A stretch of DNA of 64,000 nt from Lunularia cruciata (lineage: Eukaryota > Streptophyta > Marchantiopsida > Lunulariales > Lunulariaceae). The position numbers were made by a program, and so were the translations under genes. Positions 34,584 through 44,556 of the stretch are shown here, one piece after another (the stretch's first letter is position 1; each line of letters opens with the position of its first letter). Under the pieces are notes generated by a model, which saw only the letters and a list, made by a program, of their open reading frames with translations, was not told the DNA's origin and ran no database searches. The DNA is taken from positions 67,522,944 to 67,586,943 of the forward strand of contig OX419755.1 in assembly GCA_948567375.1 (NCBI GenBank), in the 5' to 3' direction.

Positions 34584-37500
34584 ATGGGGAAACTTCCGGT
34601 TTTCTTTGGCAAGGATGGAGAAGATGTGGAGGCCTTTGTGAGAGACTTCAAGAGAGCTTGCATAGGAAACAATGAGAGGAGGAAGAATGAGTGGGCCTCA
34701 TTATTACCAGATTTCTTTGAGGATGCAGCACTTACATGGTATGAGTCAGAATACCAAAAGAGAGAGAGGAGAGAGGGGGAAGAGGAGTCTTGGGAGACTT
34801 TGACTTCAGCACTCATTGAGAACTTTCTTCCTGATGAGAGTTATGAGAGATTGATGAGTGAGGTTACATTTCTCAAGCAAGGAGATGGAGAGAAAGTGAG
34901 GGTCTATGTGGAAAGAGTGGAAAAGTTGGAGTCCAGATTTCGCATAGTGTTGAGGAAGGGTGGGGATGATGTGGAGACTACAATGATTGGCATAGGGGCC
35001 ATGCTCACCAAGAATTTTGTGGGAGGATTGAGACCACAAATTAGAAGCAAGGTGAGATATGAGAAACCTTCTTCCAAGGTTGAAGCTATCAAGATCGCAA
35101 TTCGTATGGAGGAGAGTTTGGAAGGGGATGAGAGTGATTTGGTGGTGAAGGAGGTTGTGCATCCTCCTCAAGGCTACAAGTATGGTGGAACTTCTGATAC
35201 TTTGGTGACAAGGGTTGCACCACAAGTAGTAGTTGCTCCAATTCTTGCACCTCCACCAAAAGATCCACTCCAAACCATCACAGAACAACTTGCGGATCTC
35301 AAGATCAATGTGGTGCAACTATGGGAGAAGAGAGAGGTGGATCAGAATGTAGGGAGAGGACCTAGGAGTTATGGAAACTATCCATATAGAGGAGGCCAAC
35401 CAGCCAACAATTTCAATGATAGAAATTGTTTTGGTTGTGGAGGAAGAGGCCATATCCAAAGGAATTGCCCAAATTCCACTTACCATGGAGGAAGGGGTTA
35501 TGAGGGAGCCAATAGAGGGAAAGAGGGAGGTAGTGAAACCCAAGTGGCTCCTAATCCCAACAAAGGTAAGGGGATAGCATCCATAGATGTGGTTGAGAGC
35601 AAGTATGAGAAGGGAGAGTGCTCAAACTCCAAGGGTCTTAATTTGGAGCTTTTGGCACAAGAGAAGAAGAGAGCTCGTTTTGCAGAGGATGTTCACTCTT
35701 CTCAAGGATTTACTTCAAGCAAGGATACTCCTATGTCTACTAGGAGCACTCGCACCTCAACACCATCAACAACAAAGACTCCAAGGAAGAAGTTGGGGAT
35801 GGAGGACTTCTTGATCTCAAAGCAACAATGGAACTACAATGTGTTGGAGGATGTTGGTAGTCACAAGGCTAACATCACAGTGGGCCAATTAATTGCTTTG
35901 AACCCTACCTTGAGAAAGGAGCTTAGAGGTGGTTTGAGTTCTACAAGGAGCAAGAAGAAGAAGAAGGCAAAAGTTCCAATATCAATGGGGGTGGTGGATG
36001 CCAAGCCAGCACCATGGGAAGCTTGTGAATATGCCTCCAAGATTGATGTGAGAGTGAATGGTCACAACATCAAGGATGCATTGGTTGATGGAGGATCAGC
36101 AGTGAATGCCATGTCAGAAAGGTTGATGAAGAAGTTGGGTATGATACCCTCAAGAGCTTCAACATTTGTGGTGAGCATGGCAAACAAGCAACAAGTTCGA
36201 CCAGTAGGAGTGATGGATAAGGTGGTAGTTTCAGTTATGGGAGTTCAAAATCTCATGACTTTCCAAGTCTTGAAGGATTCAAGCTATGACTTACTTCTTG
36301 GGAGGCCATGGTTGAGAGCAGCACGCACAACTGATCGATGGCACAAAGGGTACTTAAGGATTGGGCCATCAAACCATAGAGTCACTGTTCCTGTGACTAA
36401 CACCACCAACACCTCACATTCAGATACCCCATCTTCTGATTATTGGGAATCTGATTCTGAAGGAGGAGCTTCAGGTGTGGACACAAGCATGGAAGAGGAG
36501 ACTTCCACGGAGGAGGATGAATCTGAATCTGATTCAGATGTGTATCCTTTGTGTGCTATGGATTTTGCACCTAAGCCAGAGGTTTTGAAGGACCCAGATA
36601 AATCACCGTTGACACTTGAGGAGGTAGAGAGAAGGTTATCTACCCTCAAGTATGGCCCAAATGTTACCAAGGAGGAGAAGGTGAGATTTGAGGAGATTTT
36701 CCGCAAGTTCATCCATGTGTTTGCTTTTAGTTACAAGGATTTGAAGGAAGTCACCTTGGAGGAGCACAAGATAGAGGTGGAGTCACATGCAAGACCAATC
36801 CGCCAAAAGCAACGTCGCATTAGCCCACCAATATCTTTGGTTGTGAAGGAGGAGATTGATAAGCTCAAGGAGGCTGGATTTATCTTTGAGGTAGAGAATT
36901 CAGAATGGGTGTCTCCAATTGTCATTGTGAAGAAAAAGAATGGCAAGCTTCGGGTATGTGTGGATTACAAGAAGCTTAATGCTGTTACCAAGAAGGACTA
37001 CTACCCATTGCCATTCATTGATGAGATCTTGGAGGAGGTTGCAGGTCATGAGAGGTACAGTTTTGGAGATGGTTATAGTGGATATAACCAAATAAAGATT
37101 GCACCAGAGCATCAACAACTCACCACATTCACCACACCTTGGGGAACTTACGCTTTCAAGGTCATGCCTTTTGGGCTTTGCAATGCTCCAGCCACATTCC
37201 AACGGTTCATGAACAAGGTATTTGAACCTTTCATTGGGAAATTTGTGAGAGATTTCATTGATGACTTTTGTGTCTATGGGAGCAAGGAGGAGCACTTTGA
37301 GCACCTAATCAAAGTCTTGCAACGCTTGGATGAGGCAAATGCATCACTCAACCCAGAGAAGTGCATTTTTGGATGTGAAGAAGGTCTACTTTTGGGGCAC
37401 ATCATCTCCAAGGATGGAATAGCAGTTGATCCTGAGAAGGTGAGGAAAATCTCAGACCTTCCATTCCCTTCAAGCTTGACAAAGTTACGCCAATTCTTGG

Positions 37501-39410
37501 GAATGGTTGGGTACTATAGGAGGTTCATCTTCTCATTTTCCAACAAGGCTTATGCATTGACCATCTACATGAAGAAGGGTGTAGATTACATGGTGATTTT
37601 GGAAGACAAGGAGGCTCTCAAAGCTTTTGAGGAGCTCAAGCAATCCCTTGTTGTAGCTCCAATTCTTGCTAAACCTGATTGGAGTAAGCCTTTCATCCTC
37701 TACACTGATGCTTCTAATGTAGCTATAGGATGCACTCTTAGTCAATTAGACCAAGATGGGCATGATCATCCAATAGCTTATGCTAGTAGGCAGATGGTTT
37801 CAGCAGAGAAGAACTACTCTGTCACAGAGAGAGAAGGGTTGGCAGTGATCTTTGGTCTCAAGAAGTTTAGACACTACTTGATTGGAGGGAAAGCCACAAT
37901 TGTCACGGATCACAAGGCTTTGAAGTACATCTTCAACAAGCCTAATGTTGAAGGGAGACTAGCAAGGTGGATGATACTCTTGTCTGAGTATGACTACACA
38001 ATTGAGGATAGGCCAGGAAAGAAACATGCAAATGCTGATTTGTTATCTAGAGCCTATGATCATGATGGAGATGAGCCAGTAGATGATTCCTTCCCGGATG
38101 AGGAGCTCATGACAATCTCAGTCACTCAAGAGATTCCAATGGAGTACAAGGAGATTGTGGATTTTGTGACAAGAGGTAACTATCCAGAAGGGATGCATGC
38201 TAGGGAGAGGAAGGCCCTTGCAGCAAGATCTAGACCTTACACAATGGTGGAGGATATTCTTTTTCACCAAGGAGCAGATGGTCTACTTCGAAGAGCAGTG
38301 GGTAAGGAAGAGTCTATCCTACTCATAAAGGAGTTTCATGAAGGTTTAGTATGTGGAGGACACTTTGCAGGAAAGGTGACTGCTTTCAAGATTCTAGATG
38401 CAGGTTACCATTGGAGAGGGATTTTCAAGGATTGTCTTGATTATTGCAAAACTTGTCATGTTTGTCAAGCTTTTGCTAGAAAGTCTACATCCACTCCACC
38501 ACTTAGATCAATTCCATTGCTAGGACCTTTTGAGAAGTGGGGAATTGATTTTGTAGGACCTCTCAATAGAACCCCAAGGAACAATCGGTACATTGTGGTA
38601 GTTATTGATTACCTTACCAAGTGGGTTGAGGCTAGACCATTGAGGGACAAGAATGAAGATGAAGTGGGTAGATTTCTTTATGAACGCATTATCACTAGGT
38701 TTGGATGCCCTTTGGAGTTGGTTTCTGATAGAGGAGGAGAGTTTACAGGAAGCATTACTACAGCCATGCTACGACATTTCTCTATCACACATAGAGTAAC
38801 TACATCCTATAAGCCAAATTCCAATGGCTTGGCAGAGAGAACCAATCAGACCTTGTGCATGATGTTGGCCAAAGATGCAGAAATGGAGGGGGCTAAACAT
38901 CATTGGGACAAGAGGATTCATGCAGTTTTGTGGGAGTATAGGACAACCATTAAGACTTCCACTGGATATTCTCCATTCCACTTGGTGTATGGTATTGAGT
39001 CTACCTTACCTATTCACTTTGATCTTCCTACCTTCCAAAGCATTCATAGGAGATTGAAGAAAGCACAAGGAAGTGATGCAGAGAAGTCAAGGAAGGATCA
39101 ACTCATGGAGTTGGAAGAGGCAAGAGCAGTTGCTATGGTTCGAGTGGAGCAAGCCCAAAGGAAACAAAAGGAGAGCTATGACAAGAGGCAAGGCAAGAAG
39201 AAGGTGGAGCCTTTCAAAGAAGGTGATTGGGTAATGTTGTTTGATTCCATTCGATTCAAGAGAGTACAAAAGAAGTTTTTGCCTAAGTACTTTGGACCTT
39301 TCATAGTAGAGAAGGTGTGGGGAAATTACACTTATGATCTCAAGGAGTTGGGAGGAAGACACTTTGATAGGATTAACCATGATAAGTTGAAGATGTACCA
39401 TAGAAGGTAG
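34584..39410 (+). CDS. Tat-2 Gag-Pol polyprotein, intact
   Basis: One frame of 1608 codons. Gag capsid is at about residues 1-190 (DFKRACIGNNERRKNEWASL). The CCHC knuckle starts at residue 282 (CFGCGGRGHIQRNC). The protease active site is at residue 502 and reads DGGS rather than D-T/S-G. RT has MPFGLCNAPATFQRFM and the catalytic FIDDFCVYG at residue 891. RNase H has YTDAS at residue 1042. Integrase has an HHCC finger from residue 1252 (ending CKTCHVC) and a catalytic D1322, D1382, E1418 with 35 residues between the last two. There is no chromodomain. The FIDD box, the integrase core and the primer site place it with the Tat/Athila branch. Protein processing by its own protease is inferred. 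Confidence 0.95.
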   Translation: MGKLPVFFGKDGEDVEAFVRDFKRACIGNNERRKNEWASLLPDFFEDAALTWYESEYQKRERREGEEESWETLTSALIENFLPDESYERLMSEVTFLKQGDGEKVRVYVERVEKLESRFRIVLRKGGDDVETTMIGIGAMLTKNFVGGLRPQIRSKVRYEKPSSKVEAIKIAIRMEESLEGDESDLVVKEVVHPPQGYKYGGTSDTLVTRVAPQVVVAPILAPPPKDPLQTITEQLADLKINVVQLWEKREVDQNVGRGPRSYGNYPYRGGQPANNFNDRNCFGCGGRGHIQRNCPNSTYHGGRGYEGANRGKEGGSETQVAPNPNKGKGIASIDVVESKYEKGECSNSKGLNLELLAQEKKRARFAEDVHSSQGFTSSKDTPMSTRSTRTSTPSTTKTPRKKLGMEDFLISKQQWNYNVLEDVGSHKANITVGQLIALNPTLRKELRGGLSSTRSKKKKKAKVPISMGVVDAKPAPWEACEYASKIDVRVNGHNIKDALVDGGSAVNAMSERLMKKLGMIPSRASTFVVSMANKQQVRPVGVMDKVVVSVMGVQNLMTFQVLKDSSYDLLLGRPWLRAARTTDRWHKGYLRIGPSNHRVTVPVTNTTNTSHSDTPSSDYWESDSEGGASGVDTSMEEETSTEEDESESDSDVYPLCAMDFAPKPEVLKDPDKSPLTLEEVERRLSTLKYGPNVTKEEKVRFEEIFRKFIHVFAFSYKDLKEVTLEEHKIEVESHARPIRQKQRRISPPISLVVKEEIDKLKEAGFIFEVENSEWVSPIVIVKKKNGKLRVCVDYKKLNAVTKKDYYPLPFIDEILEEVAGHERYSFGDGYSGYNQIKIAPEHQQLTTFTTPWGTYAFKVMPFGLCNAPATFQRFMNKVFEPFIGKFVRDFIDDFCVYGSKEEHFEHLIKVLQRLDEANASLNPEKCIFGCEEGLLLGHIISKDGIAVDPEKVRKISDLPFPSSLTKLRQFLGMVGYYRRFIFSFSNKAYALTIYMKKGVDYMVILEDKEALKAFEELKQSLVVAPILAKPDWSKPFILYTDASNVAIGCTLSQLDQDGHDHPIAYASRQMVSAEKNYSVTEREGLAVIFGLKKFRHYLIGGKATIVTDHKALKYIFNKPNVEGRLARWMILLSEYDYTIEDRPGKKHANADLLSRAYDHDGDEPVDDSFPDEELMTISVTQEIPMEYKEIVDFVTRGNYPEGMHARERKALAARSRPYTMVEDILFHQGADGLLRRAVGKEESILLIKEFHEGLVCGGHFAGKVTAFKILDAGYHWRGIFKDCLDYCKTCHVCQAFARKSTSTPPLRSIPLLGPFEKWGIDFVGPLNRTPRNNRYIVVVIDYLTKWVEARPLRDKNEDEVGRFLYERIITRFGCPLELVSDRGGEFTGSITTAMLRHFSITHRVTTSYKPNSNGLAERTNQTLCMMLAKDAEMEGAKHHWDKRIHAVLWEYRTTIKTSTGYSPFHLVYGIESTLPIHFDLPTFQSIHRRLKKAQGSDAEKSRKDQLMELEEARAVAMVRVEQAQRKQKESYDKRQGKKKVEPFKEGDWVMLFDSIRFKRVQKKFLPKYFGPFIVEKVWGNYTYDLKELGGRHFDRINHDKLKMYHRR

Positions 39411-39445
39411 AGAGACCTTCACTTTGAGGACAAAGTGAAAACTTA

Positions 39446-39458
39446 GTCCGGGGGTAAA
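39446..39458 (+). other. Tat-2 polypurine tract
   Basis: GTCCGGGGGTAAA lies directly before the 3' LTR. The purine run is short and G-rich, the same as in Tat-1. Confidence 0.75.
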
Positions 39459-40150
39459 TGTAACACCCATTTGTGCATGTGTGTGGTATTGTGATATTTA
39501 GCTTGGTATTACAAGTACTTAAGAGATATTATTTATATAGAGATAAAGGATGGTTCTATATTAGTCATGGTTAGCTAAAGTTAGTCATAGCTAAGATAGA
39601 TGGGACCTTACTTTAGAGGAAGTAGAAAAGATGAGCACCACTATTTTGGATTTTAGTGTGTTGACTTGGTATTATTCCTAGGTGTTTGGCTTTGGGGAAA
39701 GAGTTGAGAACTCTTGGGCCCGCAAGCCTTTTTGTTTTGGATTCTTCTTTAGTCCAAGGATAGCCCATGTGAAGGAATCCTTGCTTTAGTGGTTGGGTCA
39801 AGATAAGACCACATGCTTAGGGGAATATGCCCATGTGAATGGATATTCCTTTCTACTTTTTGACTTTACTTGACTTTTAGTCTAGTAACTTGAGTTACTA
39901 CGGTAATTAGTAACTTTGGTACGTAACTATTTCACAAGTATATAAACAAGGAGTGAGGAGGTACTCATCATCCTTTCATTTGCAACTATCTCTCTCTCAT
40001 TGAGTTCTCTAGTGAGCAATGTCTTGAGTCTTGGAGTGTTAGCCTTGGAGGAGTATGATGGAGTTGGGGTTCCTTGCCTTCTTAGTCCATGGTGCGCTAC
40101 CATAATAGCCATCAGAGGTTCATCCTGAGTGAGAGACAGGCCGGCTCACA
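39459..40150 (+). repeat. Tat-2 3' LTR
   Basis: This 692-bp LTR matches the 5' LTR. GGCC follows at 40151-40154, and then the last 76 bases of TGC-4. Confidence 0.97.
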
Positions 40151-40235
40151 GGCCATACAGGCGCAATCCGACTTCTCTATACACTTCTTCTTCTCTATTT
40201 TGAAAAAAAAATAAAAATGTGTGCACCACACCACC

Positions 40236-40634
40236 ATTATCATAGATCACAAGGCTTTGAAGTACATCTTCAACAAGCCTAATGTGGAAGAGAGACTAGC
40301 AAGGTGGATGATACTCTTGTTTGAGTATGACTACACCATTGAGGATAGGCCAAGGCAGAAATATGCAAATGTGGATTTGTTATCTAAGGCCTCTGATCAT
40401 GATGGAGATGAACCAGTGGATGATTCCTTCTTGAATGAGGAGCTCATGACAATCTCAATCACTCAAGAGGTTCCAATGGAGTACAAGGAAATTGTAGATT
40501 TTGTAACAAGAGGTAACTATCTAGAAGGGATGCATGCTAGGAGAGGAAGGCCCTTGCAACAAGATCTTACCATTGGAGAGGGATTTTCAAGGATTGTCTT
40601 GATTATTGTAAAACTTGTCATGTTTGTCAAGTTT
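40236..40634 (+). pseudogene. Tat-3 Gag-Pol, second part (RNase H end to integrase finger)
   Basis: The reading resumes after TGC-4 with IIDHKALKYIFNKPNVEERL and continues through the RNase H to integrase linker. Compared with Tat-2, 174 bp (38232-38405 there) are missing around 40573, which removes the first part of the HHCC finger. It ends at the TGC-5 insertion, just after the CKTCHVC block. Confidence 0.88.
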
Positions 40635-43578
40635 TGTGGTGCCCACATTTTTTTGTCTTTTCAAAATAAAGAAGAAGAAGTGTATAGAGAAGTCGGATTG
40701 CGCATGTATGGCCAAAGAAGGCAAAGAAAAGAGTCTTTGGGATGAAACCCAAAGTAAAGTGACTTTGGGTCATAAGATGAAGTACTCAGAAATGCCATGT
40801 CAGCATACAACCCAAAGTAAATTGTCTTCATATTGAGGGGAGCTCAACCCAAGGCAAAGACAATCTAACAACCTTTCGTCGGGGCAAGAAATTCAAGAAG
40901 GGACCGTTCAAAAACCGGCGGCCATACGCGCAAAGGTTGATTGACAATGATAGGTGCATGCAAGAAGTGTGATTTCTTGGTAGAAACTTGAAGTGAAGAA
41001 AGACGAAGAAGCGCAACTCTATAAAAATTGAACTTGCAACAACAAAATGTTGAGTAATTTTCCTTTGCCGTTGAGAAGTTGTCTTGCAGGTGATCATGGG
41101 AAGGGAAATAGAGTTGGAATTGCGTTAGTGCGTAAGGGAGAAGTCGCAAGAGTGAAATCAAGAGATATTGAGAAGGCAGAAGAGATGGGAGGAGGAAAGA
41201 AGAACTCTGAATTTGCAATGAGAAATCATGCAATTTGGAGGTTAGAAGTAATAGTTAGGATTGAAGTCTTGAGCCGACTTCAGATCACGTTTCTGGCATG
41301 GAACTGGAATGTGATCTTTCCCGATTTCATGACAAAAATCATCAAGAGCAAGTGTCTCAATGGACCCAAGGAAGAAGGGAAGAGCGGAAATCTGGCTCGC
41401 TGGACTGAGTCGGATTGGAGACTTGTACTCGGGAAGGAAGCAGGCTCGGAGCAAGGGGCCACGCTCTTGGGAAAGGGAGAGATAGCTCAAGAGACCTAGG
41501 AGGTGAGAGATGCTTTCTTGTCAAAGCGGACAAAGAATGGGTACAAGGTTGAGAGCTACAAAGACCCTGTGAAGAGAGGAATCATGAGTGCACTTATGGC
41601 CATCCTAAAGCCGGAGAGAACCACTTATGTGATGAAACACCAAGCGGTGTTCTTTCACAAGCTATTCGCAGGAGAACCGATCAATTGAGCGAGGTGTTTC
41701 CACGGGAGATGGTGTGGAATTTGTAGGATAAGTCGCCTCCACACTTCATCATGCCGTTTGCAACACATTTCTACCTCGGGCTCAATTTGCTGAACTCGGC
41801 GGAGTAGACTCGGATGGTGTTGCACTTCCATCCTGATTTGCAAAAGGAAGTCGACATCGAGGAGCAACAATACGTCTTGCAAATCAGGAGCACCAACGAC
41901 TACTACACAAAGACAGGGAAGAACATGGAGGTCGCAATGAGTACCCCAAATACAAAGAAGAGGAGTCTGCAAGGTGATGCTGAAGGCATGAAGAAACCTC
42001 GGAAGACACGGAGAGGCAACCCGAGGCGAGGTATGGTGGTAATCGAGTCAAAGGACAAAGACTCAGAAGGTGATGCCGAGCTCAAGACTGAAGACTCGGA
42101 ACACGAGGAGGAGCCTGAGCTAATGCTGCAAAGTGGAGATACAAGTAGTGATAGCGGCGAAGGGGGAGAAATGACATTGGCGCCAACGGCTGTAGAATAC
42201 AAAGAAGAAGAAGTGCAAGCAGAAATTGAAGCCAAAGATAATACACAGTTGGAAGACAAAGTAATTGTGCCCAAAGAGAAGAAGATCACCGTGCAGAGAG
42301 GAGTTTGCTTGAGACGTAAGGCAAAGTGTGAAGCAGGGCCAAGTAAGGCAAAAGAAGAAGTAAGTGAAAGCTTGGGAAGTGAGGTGTCAATTTCGATACA
42401 AAGACTGCAGAGAAGAAGGCGAGTATTGGATGAATACGAAGTACGAAGAGAAGTGGCCACGCAAGAAGAAGTAACCCTGAGCAATGGAGTGGAGTACTTG
42501 CGGGATGTGGTATGTCCTCTACTAGTAAAGCTAGAGTACAAGAAGAAGGAGATGCAGTCAACTTGTCTGGAGGTAAAGACTGTATTGCAGGTATTGACCA
42601 GATTAGAAGAAGAAAACTTGGAGTTGAAGAAGAGTATAACCCGAGGTGAGGAGGAAAGGGAAGTGCTGCAAGCGGAGGCAGTGGTGAGAAGTCAGGTAAT
42701 TGAAGACCTGAAGAGAGAAGAAAGTTATTGAGAGGATCTTGTGAAGAAGAGTGGCATAGCAAGGGAGAGACAAGTAGCGGAGTATGAGATCTTGAAGCAA
42801 CAGTTTGGATCTGTAGGTTAGAAAAGTTGTCATTTCGGATCTATAGGTTAGAAAAAATGTTGTAGAATGGTATAGTTGTTAGAACTGTTGATTTGTTCAC
42901 TACTTAAGAGTGGCATTCACAGTATCATGTTGTTCAGTGCTCATAATTTCTGAAAATAGATAAAGCAAAGTGTTGTGAAGTAGTACTCGTTGCTTGAGCT
43001 TGATTTCGAGTATCAACTTTGTAATTGTGTTTGTGAGTGTGTGGAGAAATTTGAAGGGCAAGTCAGTGTGCTTGTTGGATGTTGGATTCCATAGCCTTGA
43101 TCTTCATTCTATGTGTTTGATCCTAAGTGAAGTGCAATTGGAGCAATGCCTTGACAGATCTGAGAGGAATTGTAGTGTTGGTAGTATTCTGCATTTGTGA
43201 GTGCAATGTGAAGTTGATGTGAAGCACTTTTGATTGAGGAAGTTGTGCCTTTAGTGGAGGGGTGGAACATAATTCTAAGGCAAAGTTGTTTTGCAATGAA
43301 GTGCCGTTTTTGGGAGAGCCTGAATCATCACAATCAAGATTGTTTGGAAAGATTTGTTGGAGTTGTGATTATGTAGTGTGAATTCGTGACAAGACTGCAA
43401 ATCAATGCTTGTTACTCTCTTCTGGGTGTGGTTTCTACCTGAGAGATTAAAGACGCAACCAAGAAGAACTACATGTTACTATTTGACTTTGTATTTGACT
43501 AATTCTGACTCGTATCTCTGCGGGAACAAACTTTACTTACCCGATTACCGCAAAAGTGATATTTGCCGGGTTGTCACA
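40635..43578 (+). mobile_element. TGC-5: TGC element with an internal deletion (2.94 kb)
   Basis: The ends are TGTGGTGCCCACA at 40635 and GGGTTGTCACA at 43578. AGTTT flanks both sides (40630-40634 and 43579-43583), within the integrase of Tat-3. Compared with TGC-3, about 0.8 kb is missing near 42812, where the start of the coiled coil (EILKQQF) runs straight into the 3' untranslated region. Both edges share TTTG, so a microhomology deletion is likely. GGATCTRTAGGTTAG is present twice at the join. Confidence 0.92.
41047..42731 (+). pseudogene. TGC-5 protein: N-terminal domain and start of coiled coil
   Basis: The ATG is at 41047 (MLSNFPLPLRSCLAGDHGKG). Stops at about 41497 and 41686 and a small deletion near 41710 break the conserved N-terminal domain. 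From 41814 a clean frame of 305 codons covers the acidic segment (HEEEPELMLQSGDTSSDSGE), the basic patch (IQRLQRRRRV) and the first helix (LTRLEEENLELKKSI). The rest of the coiled coil is deleted. Confidence 0.65.
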
Positions 43579-43583
43579 AGTTT

Positions 43584-44515
43584 TTGCTAGAAAGTCCACT
43601 TCCACTCCACCACTTAGATCAATTCCATTGCTAAGACCTTTTGAGAAGTGGGGAATTGATTTTGTAGGTCCTTTCAATAGAACCCCAAAGAACTATCAAT
43701 ATATTGTGGTAGTTATTGATTACCTTACCAAGTAGGCTAGACCATTGAGGGATAGGAATGAAGATGAAGTTGGTAGATTTCTTTATGAAAGCATTATCAC
43801 TAGGTTTGGATGCCCTTTGGAGTTGGTTTCTGATAGAGGAGGAGAGTTTATAGGAAGCATCACTACAGCCATGCTACGATATTTCTCTATCACACATAGA
43901 GTAACTACATCCTATAAGCCAAATTCCAATGGCTTGGAAAAGAGAACCAATCAGACCTTGTGCATGATATTGGCCAAAGATGCAAGAATGGAGGAGGCTA
44001 AACATCATTGGGTCAAGAGGATTCATACAGTTTTGTGGGAGTATAAGACAACCATGAAGACTTCCACCGGAGATACTCCATTTCACTTGGTATATAGTAT
44101 TGAGTCTACCCTACCTATTCACTTTAATCTTCCTACCTTCCAAAGCATTCATATGAGATTGAAGAAAGCACAAGGAGGTGATGTAGAAAAGTCAAGGAAA
44201 GAACAACTCATGGAGTTGGAAGAGACAAGAGCAGTTGCTATGGTTCAAGTGGAGCAAGCTCAAAGGAAACAAAAGGAGAGCTATGATAAGAGGCAAGGCA
44301 AGAAGAAGGTGGAGCCTTTCAAAGAAGGTGATTGGGTAATGTTGTTTGATTCTATTTGATTCAAGAGAGTACAAAAGAAGTTTTTGCCTAAGTAATTTGG
44401 ACCTTTCATAGTGGAAAAGGTGTGGGGCAATTACACCAATGATCTCAAGGAGTTGGGAGGAAGACACTTTGATAGGATTAACCATAGTGAGTTGAAGATG
44501 CATCATAGAAGGTAG
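43584..44515 (+). pseudogene. Tat-3 Gag-Pol, last part (integrase core and tail)
   Basis: The reading resumes after TGC-5 at the integrase core. KWGIDFVGPF, VSDRGGEF and LEKRTNQTL correspond to the DDE region, but a stop and 6-bp loss near 43735 and a stop at 44359 break it. The position of the third catalytic residue reads K-R where Tat-2 reads E-R (LEKRTNQ versus LAERTNQ), so the catalytic Glu is changed. It ends at the TAG at 44513. Confidence 0.88.
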
Positions 44516-44556
44516 AGAGACCTTCACTTTGAGGACAAAGTGAAAACTTAGTCCGA

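Larger units (their letters stand above)
32320..40150 (+). mobile_element. Tat-2: complete, apparently intact Tat/Athila-like LTR retrotransposon
   Basis: This 7.83-kb element has 692-bp LTRs at both ends that look identical by eye. A 4-bp target duplication GGCC is at 32316-32319 and 40151-40154. It carries a primer site, a CCHC ORF, a full-length 1608-codon Gag-Pol and a purine tract. It was inserted into the 5' region of TGC-4. It is the only copy in the window with an uninterrupted polyprotein and is the likely autonomous reference of the family. Confidence 0.97.
28616..40230 (-). mobile_element. TGC-4: long TGC element containing Tat-2
   Basis: The ends are TGTGACAACCCGG at 28616 and GTGCACCACA at 40230. 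CCACC flanks both sides (28611-28615 and 40231-40235), within RNase H of Tat-3. Without Tat-2 and its target duplication the element is about 3.78 kb, the same as TGC-3. It is inverted relative to Tat-3. Tat-2 sits in its 5' untranslated region, 80 bases from the end at 40230. Confidence 0.92.

Noticed and set aside
41903-42541. Ser/Thr-rich 212-codon frame antisense to the TGC-5 protein, and similar frames in TGC-3 and TGC-4
   Set aside because: They are shadows of Glu/Lys-rich sense codons. The sense frame has the conserved domain and the start context.
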